DNA of 64,000 nucleotides from Campanula takesimana (Eukaryota > Streptophyta > Magnoliopsida > Asterales > Campanulaceae): NCBI GenBank assembly GCA_026119855.1, contig JAOWBW010001923.1:82501-146500 (forward strand). The letters run 5' to 3'. Under the pieces are notes generated by a model. It searched no databases. It worked only from the letters and a program-made list of their open reading frames with translations, and had not been told where the DNA came from. Below are positions 1-10,200 of the stretch, piece after piece. Position 1 is the stretch's first letter. Every line of letters begins with the position of its first letter. The position numbers were made by a program, and so were the translations under genes.

Positions 1-704
1 AAACATCAAGGTTTTTCCCCAGGTCTTTTTAAGAGGATGTAAAGGCTGCATTCGCATCAACTTATAGTATTGGTTTCTCTTTAGATGACAACAACAAATT
101 GTTTCAGATTGCTCATGAAGATCATCCTGAAAGAATAGAGTCAGTAAGTTACATGAACAATAATGGAGATGTAAGAGTGAATTGTACCTGCAATCACTTC
201 ACTGGGGTTAGATGGCTTTGCTTTCATTGCATTAAAGCTTTAAATTTATCAAACGTCAATAGGATTCCTGATGTGTACATTGAAAAGAGGTGGACAAAAA
301 AGGTAAAAAATGATGTATGGGACAGAACATACCGAGGGGATGAAATTACACCAACAACCAGACAAATTGACTTTAATCCTTGGACACAACAAATAGCAAA
401 AAAGTATTATGATTTGATGTTAACATGCCACGAAAACATTGCTGCAAGACGGGTACTAGAAGACGGGTTCAACCGAGACTCTCTCCAAGTTCAAAAAATA
501 TTATCTGCAAACTTGGAAGATACTACTACAGCAAGTGCAACAAATAGTGCTACAGGAAATTCTTCGAGAACTGCACCTGCTATAATTGATCCAGTACGTG
601 CCAGTACAAAAGGCAGGAAAAAAAAGCCAAAAGAAAAATTCGAGCGGAAAAAGCCAATTACGGATGAGTTTTGCTCAAAAACACCTAATCCACACTTAAT
701 TTGA
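1..704 (+). pseudogene. FAR1/FHY3-type MULE transposase, C-terminal part
   Basis: This is the 3' end of a FAR1/FHY3-like gene, a family of Mutator-type transposases and the transcription factors derived from them. An open frame runs from position 33 to the TAA-free stop at 704. It carries a SWIM zinc finger of the form C-x-C-x(9)-C-x-H (first Cys codon at 183), followed by the family-typical IPDVYIEKRWTK stretch and a basic tail (KGRKKKPKEKFERKKP). SWIM fingers bind DNA in this family. Upstream, the matching frame (positions 2-29) is offset by one base from the main frame, with a stop at 30-32 in the main frame, so a small indel probably breaks the gene here, unless an intron acceptor explains it. 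The DDE core would lie left of the window. It faces an Ulp1 fragment tail to tail, which fits a MULE with captured Ulp1 sequence. I infer a dead transposon copy rather than a host FAR1 gene. Confidence 0.8.
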
Positions 705-1314
705 TTTCTGTAATTGGTGTTCAAATTGAAATAGATTTGTTCAAACTGCTCAAAAGTGATATATTATTGATTTGGTGTAACTTGGTGTTTTAGTACAGTA
801 TCCTGGTCTTTTGGCATTGTAGCTTGATGTTTTGGTAGATAAACTTGATGTTTTACTTGTGCAACTTGACTGCTCAAAATTGATATATATTTTATTTTGT
901 ATAACTTGGCGTTTTAGGATAGTATCTTGGTATTGTTTGATGTTTTGGTACATAAACTTCTTGTTTTACTATTGTAACTTGGTCTTTGAACATCAGCCTG
1001 TTATTGGAACTTGGTATTTTGGCAGTGTAACTTGGTATTTTAGCAGACAAAGTCCAATCCCAAAAAACACCATGATGCAACTTCAACTCATTAAAAAAGA
1101 AGTTGGAACTTCAACTCAGCAAGTTTCCAACTTATATATACATGTTTGTTCACAAAAACATCATGTTAGGAACCAAAACATCTTCTACTAACCAAATGTT
1201 AAGTCTCTTCACAGACCTAGCCTGGAAGCAAAACAACCAGTTTGGGCTTACTAACAACAAGTTTGGTCTTAATAAAATCAAGTTTGGACTTCCAAACACC
1301 AAGTTACAACTTCA
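705..1314. repeat. AT-rich degenerate short repeats between the two MULE genes
   Basis: There is no gene here. From about 750 to 1050 the sequence repeats variants of AACTTGGTGTTTTGGTA at irregular intervals. From 1200 to 1310 it repeats AAGTTTGG/AACAACAAGTTTGG-like words. It is probably the intergenic or subterminal part of the MULE between the convergent transposase and Ulp1 reading frames. Confidence 0.5.
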
Positions 1315-2013
1315 CTAACTAGCAGCCTTTTTAGACCTAGTTTGTCTAGCATACGTCATACTAGTATCTTTCTTCCTCTTCTTCTCCTCGTTGTCTATCT
1401 TCTCAAAAACCTTGTCAATGTGATCTCGTTTGATTTCCGAGAACTCTTCAACTTTCTTCAGCAAAATATCTCGTTTCTTGTTCAAATCACTGAGTAGCAA
1501 TGCTGCGAGAATCTCTGCCCGAAGAGTAATCCTTCGCAAATCCTAAACCAAAAGAAGTATATATTCAGCCACTACATTTTGAATAAAAATACAAACATAA
1601 AAAAAAAGATATAAAATTACATTGAAATTTACCTTGGACAATTCAGGACATTTATATTTTTTTCCTTGGAAGTCTTTCATCGCCCACATAAGGTAAATAC
1701 CACAATCACTGTTATACTGGTTTTCTTGAAGAACCTAATCAAAATTCATATATTCATATTCATAATCTTTGATCTCCTCCCATTTCAAGTGACCAAAATC
1801 TTTCAACACTGTACTGAATTCTTGACACTATAAAAATATTTTTTTAAAAAAAAGTAAAAACAATAAGTAACAATAAATAAAAAAATACAATTGGAGCACA
1901 AAAAAAAAGAGAAGACTTACCAGAGTCTTAGCAAAAAGGGAAGAATGACACTTCTTAACACCATTCATTTTCAAGTACCATTTCCCGCAGATCGGGAAAG
2001 TAACCATTACCAA
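1315..2013 (-). pseudogene. Ulp1-like (C48) SUMO-protease fragment captured in a MULE
   Basis: The minus strand encodes the C-terminal part of a Ulp1/SENP-type cysteine protease, the family that cleaves SUMO from proteins. The exon at 1633-1827 contains NSDCGIYLMWAM, with the catalytic Cys at codon 1702-1704. It ends in a consensus GT donor. A second exon, 1315-1542, follows after an AG acceptor and reads RRITLRAEILAALLLSDLN, then a charged tail to a stop at 1315. A probable upstream exon lies at about 1921-2010, with a GTAAGT donor. An in-frame TAG at 1735-1737 interrupts the frame 11 codons before the catalytic Cys, so the copy looks dead unless an unrecognised splice removes it. The catalytic His region is missing: the sequence merges into gypsy gag near 2010. 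Ulp1 domains carried by plant MULEs are known (the Kaonashi type). The neighbouring FAR1-type frame supports this origin. Confidence 0.75.
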
Positions 2014-3221
2014 TTGCCACCCTAAGCTCGGGCAACAAGAACTTGAAGAAGATTTGCTTTTGCTCCTTTGCCTTAGGAGGGTATTGTACTTACGCTAGCT
2101 TGTGGTTCCATCTTTTGTAGAAGTCGTAGATAGGTTCGCCGGGCCTCTGCATGGTGTTCTCTAAATCAGTACGGTTGACGTGCCAATCTAAGTTCGACTG
2201 ATACTTCTCACAGAAATTAGTGGTGATTTGCTCCCATGTTTCTCGTTCGGAGGGATCCAAACTTAAAAACCAACGGAGGGCAATTCCGTCCAAAGTGGTG
2301 TGGAAGACTCGGGCCATTTGCCATTGGTGCAGTCACGGGCTCGCATGGCTAGCACATAACTGTCAAGGTGAGTCTTGGGACATGTAATACCGTGGAATGT
2401 AGAAACCTTCGGCATCTTGAAGTCTCTAGGGAGAGCACCCACATTACTCGGGTCAATGGTTTTGACTATCGGGGCGGATTGCTTGGAGACCGTGTCGGAT
2501 AGCTTGCAGATATGTTCTTGCATGGCGACCACTAGAGGGTGGTTGGAGAAATCTGTGCTACCATAGGCTTGAGTAGCGGGAGGAGCAGTGGAGACTGTAG
2601 GTACGGCGGCACCGATGCTCAATGGTAGTGAGTGAGGTGGTAACTTGGTAGAGGACAAGTAACTACCCATCAATTCTGGTGACGGCTCATATGGACCCTT
2701 GCTTGAGGTTGCTTTAGTACTGAAATCAGGAGGAGGATCCCTTTGGTAGTTGGGCACCTTGAGAGGGATAGCACCCTCGTTGGAAGGGTAGGTGACGGGC
2801 ACTTATTCGTCTTGGACGAAGACTACTTCTTCATTGTGGAAGCTAGTTTCCACACCTTTCTTCTTCATCTCAGTATGAAGATGATATTTGAGCTCTTGAT
2901 TGACCCTTTCTAGAGACTTGCTTTGATCCTCAAGCCTGGAGATCTGTAGCATGAGGTTGGTGAAGAAAGCATGGAGAGGTGGCGGAATGTCCGAAGGCTT
3001 AATGCTGGCGGCGATATCTGGATTGTCAGAGGCAGCGAGACTGGCCAAGTGGCGACATTAGGAGAAGTAGGCTCTGATGATGGAGACATTGTTGATGCAG
3101 AGACTGAAGACTGAACTTGTGGAAGGCTTGACCGTTGAAGACGACCGCCGGAACGGACCCAACCTTGATTCTCTGTAGAGGTAGTGGACGAGAGGTTTAG
3201 GACGGGACAAGGCTCATGCAA
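2008..3221 (-). pseudogene. Ty3-gypsy retrotransposon gag, broken
   Basis: This is a minus-strand gag of a Ty3-gypsy element. Read from about 3221 down, it has a Ser/Pro-rich N-terminus, a predicted helical stretch (SRLEDQSKSLERVNQELKYH, about 2880-2940), a proline-rich linker and the Retrotrans_gag core. The core reads FHTTLDGIALRWFLSLDPS and then TWEQITTNFCEKYQ at 2205-2310. It continues past a stop near 2088 into a segment containing PPKAKEQKQIFFKFLLPELR. Frameshifts near 3040 and 2320 and stops at 2803 and near 2088 inactivate it. No zinc knuckle, protease or pol follows: the sequence gives way to the Ulp1 fragment near 2010. The PBS and LTR lie upstream in the expected order, so it is the 5' third of one element. 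Confidence 0.8.
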
Positions 3222-4115
3222 TGTATTTTGTTATTTACAAAACAATGTATTATTAGTCCTAATGGTTGGAAGGGGTACCCCTTTTTGGGTTACTATCTAC
3301 AAAACCTGGATCAGTGGAGGTCATCACTACGTCTATAGACCCCTCGTTTTTCACCTGTATTGCACATCCCAAACGGACAATTTGGGCGAGGGTCCTATAG
3401 GGCAAGCGACTTCCACCGACCTAACGGATCCTAACAACTAACCCTTGTTTAAAGGCATTTAACGTAATGTTTATGTTACTTCCGTTAAGTTTTTAACGAG
3501 TTGAGATCCTTGTACAAAGTATCACTCGGCTTACAATTTGCACACCCTTGTAGGGAATTTCATTTTTTTGTGCTTTTTTTCCCTCGAAGGATCTCGACTC
3601 ATTAAAGACTTAACGGATGACGAGATGAACGACAAGTTAATTGTCTATAAAGAAAAGCTAGTCAAACCAACCGGTCAACTTTTGGAGTGTCCTAGACTTT
3701 GTGAGTGCATGGTTTCGAAATGAACAAGAGATTAACCTCGACTGCTTCACAAGTGAAAACAGTGAGTTAGATAGCCCGGGTGCCACGAAGATAGAGGTGA
3801 CAGGATCACCAAAATCTGTGCATTATTGGAGTATCCCGTAGGGTGTGCAGTGTGACATGGACCTAGTGGTAGTGTGCGGACAACAACTAGTTACTTTTGA
3901 GGGAGAAAACAGAGAATTTTTTGTATTTATATGTATGCAATGCAAAACAGTTAGAGAGGGTACAATAGGAAACAATTAAGATGTTAACGCACTAAAGTAC
4001 AAGGGAAGCAGATATGCACAAGAGATAAAGTACAAGGGGGAAGAAAGCAAGTAAGCATACAATCATGATATTGACGAAAGTTTGACCCTCTAAGTTTTAA
4101 GATGTTCAAAGCTAG
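3222..4115 (-). other. Untranslated leader of the minus-strand gypsy element
   Basis: About 0.9 kb separates the PBS from gag on the minus strand. I see no protein similarity in any frame. The only distinct word is a homopolymer-rich patch near 3555-3580. It is best read as the 5' leader carrying packaging signals, as expected for a Tat/Ogre-like element. Confidence 0.55.
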
Positions 4116-4133
4116 TCCCCAGCAGAGTCGCCA
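4116..4133 (-). promoter_or_regulatory. Primer binding site, tRNA-Arg type
   Basis: On the minus strand this reads TGGCGACTCTGCTGGGGA. It begins with TGG, complementary to a tRNA CCA end, and matches the 3' end of a plant tRNA-Arg, the primer typical of Tat/Ogre Ty3-gypsy elements. It lies one base inside the LTR end (CA at 4135-4136 on the minus strand). The same site with one base changed occurs at 63689-63706. Confidence 0.8.
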
Positions 4134-4134
4134 C

Positions 4135-5370
4135 TGTGAATACCCCTTTCCGTCATGCGGGCGACGCACGGGAAGTCTTTCTTTTTATTTATCTTTATTT
4201 TCTATGGGATTAGGATATTCAAGTTGGCATTTAACCTTATTAAGAGTCGCCACGTTGTTTTTATCGAGCTAAAACATTGAGAAAAGCTAACAAAGAGGGT
4301 TCGGGGGTCAAGTTACGACAAGAGAAGAATATCAAGTTCACTCCTATCGCCCGAGAAGTCGGACTTTCTATCATGATTGAGGTGTAGTAGTGTGTTTATT
4401 GATTGAGACCGGATCCGAAGATTGCCTACGTTCCTCTCGTTTAAGAAGCTCAGGTCAGCGTAGTTCGCACATAATCGAAATAGAGAGAAGAAGCGGGATC
4501 ATGCATAATGAAGGGGGATGAGAAAGAATCATACAAGATGATAACATCCTAGAATAATGATTATACCATCGATAAGATCAATGTGTAGTCCTCATATTCA
4601 TCCTTGGAAAATTACTGATCATGGGAGTAATTACCTAAAGTTTAGGGTTTAGAAGTAGTTCCTAGATCTCGTGGATCATCATCGGCTATGCAATATGAAC
4701 AGGGATTAAAACATTAGATCTAGCATGTTATGCATGGGATAAGCCGTAGATCTAGCATAATAATAAGAATATCATGAAACATGTATGAAATAACACATAA
4801 ACATGAAGATCGCTACCCTAGTCATAGAGCATATTATGAATTCTAGCAAGAACATGAAGAACACGTTATGAATCATATGAATATAGGTGTATAAACATAA
4901 TGAAAGTAGTATAAATCAGATCTAAACTAAGAAAACATGATAAATTCTCACCAATCTTGACAAGAACGAAGTCGAATCTCTAGCGCGGATTCGTCGGACC
5001 TTAGGGATTGCTAGAAAGGCATGAAGAAGAGTTCTGCCGTTAGCTTTGGCTTGTGGAACTCGGGGGAGAGAATTGTTGTTGAACTAATGAACCGAGGTCA
5101 CCTATTTATAGGATTTCTTGACCTGGAGGAAGTGGCCGCCCGGCCGGAAGATTGGTCGCCCGGCCGGTCCGAGATTGACACGGTTTTCGAGGTAAGTCTA
5201 TCTGGACTCTGGAGGATGATCAGATAACGTCTATCTTTGATCCCTCATCCGATCAGTCGAGAACATCTTCTTATTTGGGCTTTTCGGGAAATCCTGGATA
5301 AGTCCTGCGCATCTCGTAAATACCTGGGAGGTACCTGTGAGTTCTAGAATGCCTAATAATTCATTTTCAG
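4135..5370 (-). mobile_element. 5' LTR of a minus-strand Tat/Ogre-like gypsy element (outer end uncertain)
   Basis: The LTR abuts the PBS at 4116-4133. On the minus strand it has a TATA box (CTATAAATAG, about 5102-5111) followed by a CT/CA-rich start region, and it ends in TATTCACA. Just upstream of the TATA box are two CCGGCCGG boxes (5140-5147 and 5160-5167), 20 bp apart. A ten-base copy of the PBS start (TGGCGACTCT, 4243-4252, minus) lies within U5. The outer boundary is uncertain, because the leader of a copia element begins somewhere before 5425. It could lie between 5230 and 5380. Confidence 0.65.
5132..5169 (-). promoter_or_regulatory. Paired CCGGCCGG boxes upstream of LTR TATA box
   Basis: Two copies of CGCCCGGCCGG are centred 20 bp apart. 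They lie 21-65 bp upstream (minus strand) of the TATA element at 5102-5111. They are much more GC-rich than the surrounding LTR. Their role is unknown; see the findings on fixed-pitch motifs. Confidence 0.5.
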
Positions 5371-5425
5371 GTTGAGTACTAACAATTATCAACATGTTAT
5401 TATTAAAATAATTATGATGAACATG

Positions 5426-5437
5426 GCTCTGATACCA
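5426..5437 (-). promoter_or_regulatory. Copia primer binding site (initiator tRNA-Met)
   Basis: The minus strand reads TGGTATCAGAGC, the standard plant Ty1-copia PBS complementary to initiator tRNA-Met. It sits one base from the LTR end CCCAACA at 5439. About 80 bp of leader below it (to about 5345) resemble the start of the leader of the copia element at 22177 (a shared GTTCATG word). Confidence 0.85.
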
Positions 5438-5929
5438 CTGTTGGGTTTTGCACAATCATGCGCAGCGGAATAAACCTAAAAGCCTAGATCCATTCAAGAT
5501 GATAAAATTAATACGGATGTGAATTTAGAATACTAACCGTGATGGAGCTTTAAAATTTTTCGGATCTTGAAAACTTCGTTATTAAAGATTTGATCTTCTC
5601 CAAGCTTTTCTTAAAGTCTTGATCCGCAGGAACACGAACTAGAAGATGATTAAGCAATCACCCTCTATGGATATCTACACGTGAACGAATATCAAGAACT
5701 CCTTCTTGATCTGGACTGCTAGATCCAAAAGGGCTCTATGAATTTTAGGGTTCATGATCTTTGATTCTCATCTTGATCAAGAATATTGTTTCTCCAAACA
5801 ACTAGGTTTCATATGTTTAATGGCTGGTGAAAAGATATTTATATAGGTCCTAGTCCTTGACCCTTAAGGACCTAGGAAACCTAAATCCCGTCACTTAATT
5901 AAGCTGCAAGAAATCAGTCAAGACAACAT

Positions 5930-6081
5930 TGGCACGGTCGTGCCCTAAAACTGGCACGGTCGTGCCAATCGATCCACACCTAGCTTCCCCGGCTGATGAA
6001 TATTGGCACGGTCATGCTTTATAATCGGCACAGCCGTGCCATTTGGCACGGTCGTTCTCTTTATCTAGCACGGTCGTGCCA
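5930..6081 (-). promoter_or_regulatory. Six-box GGCACGGTCGTGCC array in copia LTR
   Basis: Near-palindromic 16-bp boxes are centred at 5937.5, 5959.5, 6011.5, 6033.5, 6051.5 and 6073.5. The gaps are 22, 52, 22, 18 and 22 bp. The array lies upstream of the LTR TATA box on the minus strand. See findings. Confidence 0.7.
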
Positions 6082-6781
6082 GACCAAAAAAACAGCCTTT
6101 TTCCCATTTTAACAATTCGTTCCATTGTGTGTGACCCCATAGGATTATATCAAGTTGGCAATGAGTCCAAACACATTTTGTCCTCATAAATCATGATCGG
6201 ACCCTAGCAGGCCATCATGACTACCCAAATGATATAACTTTGTCAAAGTTCGTTTATCCTTCATAGAACATATCACAATCCTTTTGTCCATGATGTCATT
6301 GAGCGTAAGCCATGGTCAATGGTCAACTTACAATGCTCAATACTTTTCTCGATTCCAAATAGTTTGATAATACAAATGTCATTGATCATATCAATTCATT
6401 TGAGCACGGCCATGCGTTTAATCAACACTATTCATCGAAGGGCCCAAGCTTGACATCTCTCATGAAGAGGGACAAATTCCATCTTGACTTATTACGCTTC
6501 CCTACATAGCTTCGATCATGCCAATCATATCCTTTATAATTACTTGGTTAAGAGTAATGTTTGAATATGTCAAACATGATCTCCATTATGTGGAAGATCG
6601 TAATAATCTCAGGTCTTGGGATTCTAATGATATAACTATTTAGAGGTTTAATTATGACATTTTGACCATGACATAAATCTCATAGTTGGGTCATGTCCAG
6701 TATGTGTTCCCCAACACATACCCATAAGCTTAACTTGTATCACATACACATGATCATCATATGATCATCGAATTAAACTTA

Positions 6782-7734
6782 CACTACAACAAAAGTGACT
6801 TTTCCCGGTACTTTAAAAAGTGCCGGAAATTGAAAAAAAGTGTCGGAAAAGCTATTTCCGGCACTTTTGAAAGTGCCGGAAAAAGTGGTGTCGGCAATAC
6901 TTCCCGGAACTTTAAATGTGCCAGAATTTCCCGGCACTTTTCAGAAGTGCCGGAATTTCCCGGCATTTTTTAAAAAGTGCCGCTAATTTCCGGCACTTTT
7001 CAAAAGTGCCGGCATTTCCCGACACTTTTTAAAGTGCCGCTAATATAAATAAAATTATTTTTGAATTTACCCGGATTCGAACCCATGACCTTTTGCATAC
7101 GAAGCACACCTTCTACCACTAGGCTAAATCATTTTTGTTATAAATTTTCATATAAAATTATTTGTTACAAAACAAAAACTTATATTAGGGCATTTCTATT
7201 ATTGTAGTCCATAAAAATCTAAAATAAGTAACAAATTTAAAGCAAAGTTTACATGAAAAATATGATTAAATTTAAAAATTAAATATAAATTTAAAACAAA
7301 CATCTTGTTTTTAGCGGCACATTATAAAAAAGTGTCGGAAATTTGCGGCACTTATAAAAAGTGCCGGAAATTCCCGGCACTTTTGAAAAAGTGCCGCTAA
7401 TTCCCGGCACTTTTTATAAGTGCCGCTAATTCCCGGCACTTTTTCAAAAGTTCCGCTAAATTCGCGGCACTTTTTCAAAAGTGCCGCTAATTCCCAGCAC
7501 TTTTTCATAAGTGCCCTAATTCCCGGCACTTTTTTATAATGTGCCAGAAATTTAGCGGCACTTGTTAGAAAGTGCCGGGAATTAGCAGCACTTATGAAAA
7601 AGTTCCGGAAATTAGCGGCACTTTTGAAAAAGTGCTGGGAATTAGCGGCACTTTTTCCAAAAGTGCCGGAAATTAGCGGCACATATGAAAGTGCCGGTAA
7701 ATAAGTGCCGAGAAAAGCCATTTTTGTTATAGTG
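6782..7734. mobile_element. Non-autonomous CACTA (En/Spm) element with hairpin subterminal repeats
   Basis: The element starts CACTACAACAAAA and ends TTTTTGTTATAGTG. This is the CACTA-type inverted terminal repeat. It is flanked by a perfect TTA duplication (6779-6781 and 7735-7737). The sister LTR at about 13393-13402 has the unoccupied site (AAACTTATACTAG on the minus strand), which confirms the insertion. No transposase is encoded. Both flanks (6795-7045 and 7312-7712) are arrays of GTGCCGG/CCGGCAC, mostly arranged as short hairpins around A/T runs. These are the expected subterminal repeats bound by CACTA accessory proteins. The AT-rich centre carries a tRNA-like segment. Confidence 0.9.
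7062..7132 (-). ncRNA. tRNA-like (tRNA pseudogene or SINE head) inside the CACTA element
   Basis: The minus strand reads like a degenerate tRNA. It has an A-box-like TAGCCTAGTGGTAGAAGG, an anticodon arm around TGCTTCGTATGCA and a perfect-looking B box GGGTTCGAATCC. The D stem (GCCT/AGGT) and part of the acceptor can pair, but the T stem and anticodon stem have mismatches, so it is not a working tRNA gene. A Pol III internal promoter may still be readable. It could be a tRNA pseudogene or the head of an old SINE. It sits in the middle of the element, between the two repeat arrays. Confidence 0.55.
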
Positions 7735-7893
7735 TTATACTAGTTCTTCATAAGTACTAGGGACGGAGATTATTATAAAGAAACATGTAACTATAAATAA
7801 TAATCCAAAACATATCTTTATATAAATGAAAAGTGATAACAAATATTGTCAAGCAACGTGCCAAATAACATGCCTAGGGCATATACACCAACA

Positions 7894-8279
7894 GGTGGAA
7901 CTATGTATAAATTATTTTTGTTAAACTGCACCTTTTTGTGTAACATAGTTTCTATGCAGTTGTTGATTTGTGTTTCTCAAACACATGTCAAATTCAAGGG
8001 GAGGTAAGGGTAAAATCTGAAAAGGTTAATACTTGTTTACTACCCTAAAATGTTCTGTTAAATAGTTCATGCTCTGATACATTCTTAGTAACTGAATTGC
8101 TCTGATATCATTGGTCTAAATGTTTTGGTTATAAATTTTCTCTTCACATTGCTCTGATAAAATATATTACATCCTTGGTATATATGTGTTGATCAGTTAT
8201 ATTAACAAATAACCTAGCATTATGTGCATCATGGATCTAAATCTTGTTTTTACCAAAAAAATCCAAAATAGGGGGAGAT
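7894..8279 (+). other. 3' untranslated end of a SIRE-like copia element
   Basis: There is no gene. The stretch ends in a polypurine tract (AGGGGGAGAT, 8270-8279) that directly precedes an LTR resembling that of the copia at 44369-50515. It is therefore the 3' end of an internal region whose coding part has been lost to the left. The copia LTR at 5439-7893 is inserted at its left edge. Confidence 0.6.
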
Positions 8280-9096
8280 CGAAAGAGTAAGAATCCAAGA
8301 GGATCTTAATTCTTCTAAAAATCGTGCATGAGAAGAAAAAGATAAGTGTAGATTTTGTACTTTCTATCAAGATTTAGGTTAGGTAATTTAAAGTATGATT
8401 ATTATTCTCAGTTAGTATTTTATAATTAATGCATTTTACTTTATTTATGTATATAAATCTCAAACTAATATTTAGGACTAACATACTAAACCTAATGAGA
8501 TCTTTTGGAGTTTGTGTTTATCTTAACTAAGGTAGGTTTCGGATTCTTCGAGACCAAGCAATTAAAGGATGATCAAGAAAGGAAGGTTTCAAATTTTTAG
8601 AGACCAAGAAGCTAAAGGATGATCAAGATATGCACAATCCAAGAAGATCAAGTCCATGTTGAAGGAGGACTCCTACAGCTATAAAAGAAGATCACATCCT
8701 TCCACATATTCATGCATTCTCTTTGGCATTCATCATAGATCTCTCTCACGTTCTAGCCTAGAGTTTGTATTTGAGAGGTGTGTTGCAAACCTTGTGCAAC
8801 ACATCATAGGTTTTCATTAAATCTTAGAATTATGATATGATAGAAGTATTTTCATACTTTTCGTATTTCCTTTATTCCCTTTTGATCTGTAAAATAGTTT
8901 TACATAATGATTTTTTTAGTTGTCAGGCTACTTTGCTGGAGCTGAACCAGCAGACGATTAAAAACTCATTGTGTTCTTTTTATTTCCGGTGTGCAAGATA
9001 TGTTGTGTGATTATTTGTGAACACATCTGCACACACATCCACATTCTGATTTGTGTGAATTTTATTTCTTGACATTCCTAGCTACGCTAAACTTTC
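8280..9096 (+). mobile_element. 3' LTR of a SIRE-like copia element (remnant)
   Basis: The LTR begins CGAAAGAGTAAG right after a polypurine tract. This matches TGAAAGAGTATG at 49801 with the terminal TG changed to CG. It ends ACTTTCA at 9096, an inverted match to the start. A TATA box (TATAAAAG) lies near 8690. It is 817 bp, against 715-725 bp for the related LTR at 44369. Its degraded start suggests an old copy. Confidence 0.7.
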
Positions 9097-9534
9097 AGAA
9101 TGACTTTACAATTGGCTAAAGGGGAAACTACCATTTAGTCCCTCATCCTAATGAAAACTACCACCTAGGACATGGAATTTGAAATATTACCACCTAATCT
9201 AAGGGTTATTAAAAGGACACTCATGTCCTTACTAAATGATGGAAAATTATATTAATGCCACCACCTCCATCATTTCACTTTCTCTCTCCAACCACCATGA
9301 CCACCTTTGACCACCCATCCCCACCTAATCAGGCGACCATTTTCCGGTGACTACCTCCGACGACCATTTTCCGGGGACCACCTCCGGCGACCATTTTTCC
9401 GGAAACTATTTTACCGGTGCCATTTTTCGGTAACTATTTTTCCCGGTAACCATTTTTTGGCGACCAAAATCAATGTAAACGGTCGACCACCACCTCCGGC
9501 AACCATATTCCGGCGACCACCAACTCCGGCGACC

Positions 9535-9925
9535 AAAACAACTGTGAACTAATCAGTAACTTCACAATTGTCAACTAAAACTACTAAGAACACGATCGAC
9601 TCCGACGACCACCAACTCTGGCGACCAAAATAACTGTGAACTAATCAGTAAGTTCGCAATTGTTAACTAAACTACTAAGTACTCGATCGACTCAGGCGAC
9701 CAAACAAATGTGAACTGATAAGTAAGCTCACAGTTGTCTACTACTAAGAACACAACAACAATCAACTTCGACAACCATCTCCGGCAACCAAAACAACTGA
9801 GAACTTATCAGTAAGTTCTCATTTTTCAACAACCAAACCACGATCAACTCCCGCAACCAAAACAACTGAGAACTTAGCTGTAAGTTCTCAGTTTTCAACA
9901 ACTAAAGACACATTCACAGTTGTTC
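9535..9925 (+). repeat. Five degenerate 70-95-bp tandem repeats with hairpins
   Basis: About five units each begin with variants of CAACTGTGAACTAATCAGTA. They contain a short hairpin (GTGAACT...AGTTCAC) followed by CAACTA and CGATC-type words and end in CGGCGACCAAAA. Units start near 9538, 9630, 9704, 9797 and 9858. They lie inside the MULE at 9121-11150. Confidence 0.65.
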
Positions 9926-10200
9926 AGATACAGATTTTTCATTTTTCAAGTGCAAAGTTCACAAATTTTTAAAAGACAAGTTCAAAGTTGTTCAAAAGAA
10001 CAAAATTAAAGAACAAGTGCATAATTTTTTCAAGAACAAGTTCGCAGTTGTTCCAATACAGGTTCCAAGAACATGTTTACAATTATTCCAAGAACACGTT
10101 CACATTTGTTCCAAGAATAAGTTCCGGGAACAAGTTTACAGTTGTTCCAAGATCAAATTTCAAAAACAAATTCACAGTTATTCCAAGAAATAAACGTAAA
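9925..10200 (+). repeat. Short tandem repeats of about 27 bp (TTCCAAGAACAAGTTCACAG)
   Basis: About nine diverged copies of GTTCACAGTTGTTCCAAGAA follow one another. They continue the GTTCACAG/CAGTTGTT theme of the longer units to the left. Several frames stay open by chance, because the units have lengths near multiples of three. Confidence 0.55.

Larger units (their letters stand above)
5439..7893 (-). mobile_element. 5' LTR of a minus-strand copia element, split by a CACTA MITE
   Basis: The LTR has ends TGTTGG...CCCAACA. On the minus strand it starts at 7893 and ends at 5439, followed by the PBS. Without the nested CACTA element (6782-7734 plus a 3-bp duplication) it is about 1.5 kb, the same size as the related LTRs at 20667, 27705 and 31137. 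Its TATA box (minus) lies near 5837-5846. Upstream are six TGGCACGGTCGTGCCA-type boxes (5930-6081), in pairs 22 bp apart. The internal region is lost below about 5345. It is a sister of the LTR at 13331-14715. Confidence 0.85.

Noticed and set aside
7062..7132. Functional tRNA gene
   Set aside because: T-stem and anticodon-stem mismatches and its place inside a CACTA element argue against a working tRNA.
7311..7721. 136-residue Ala/Phe-rich protein
   Set aside because: It is translation of the repeated GTGCCGG subterminal array of the CACTA element.
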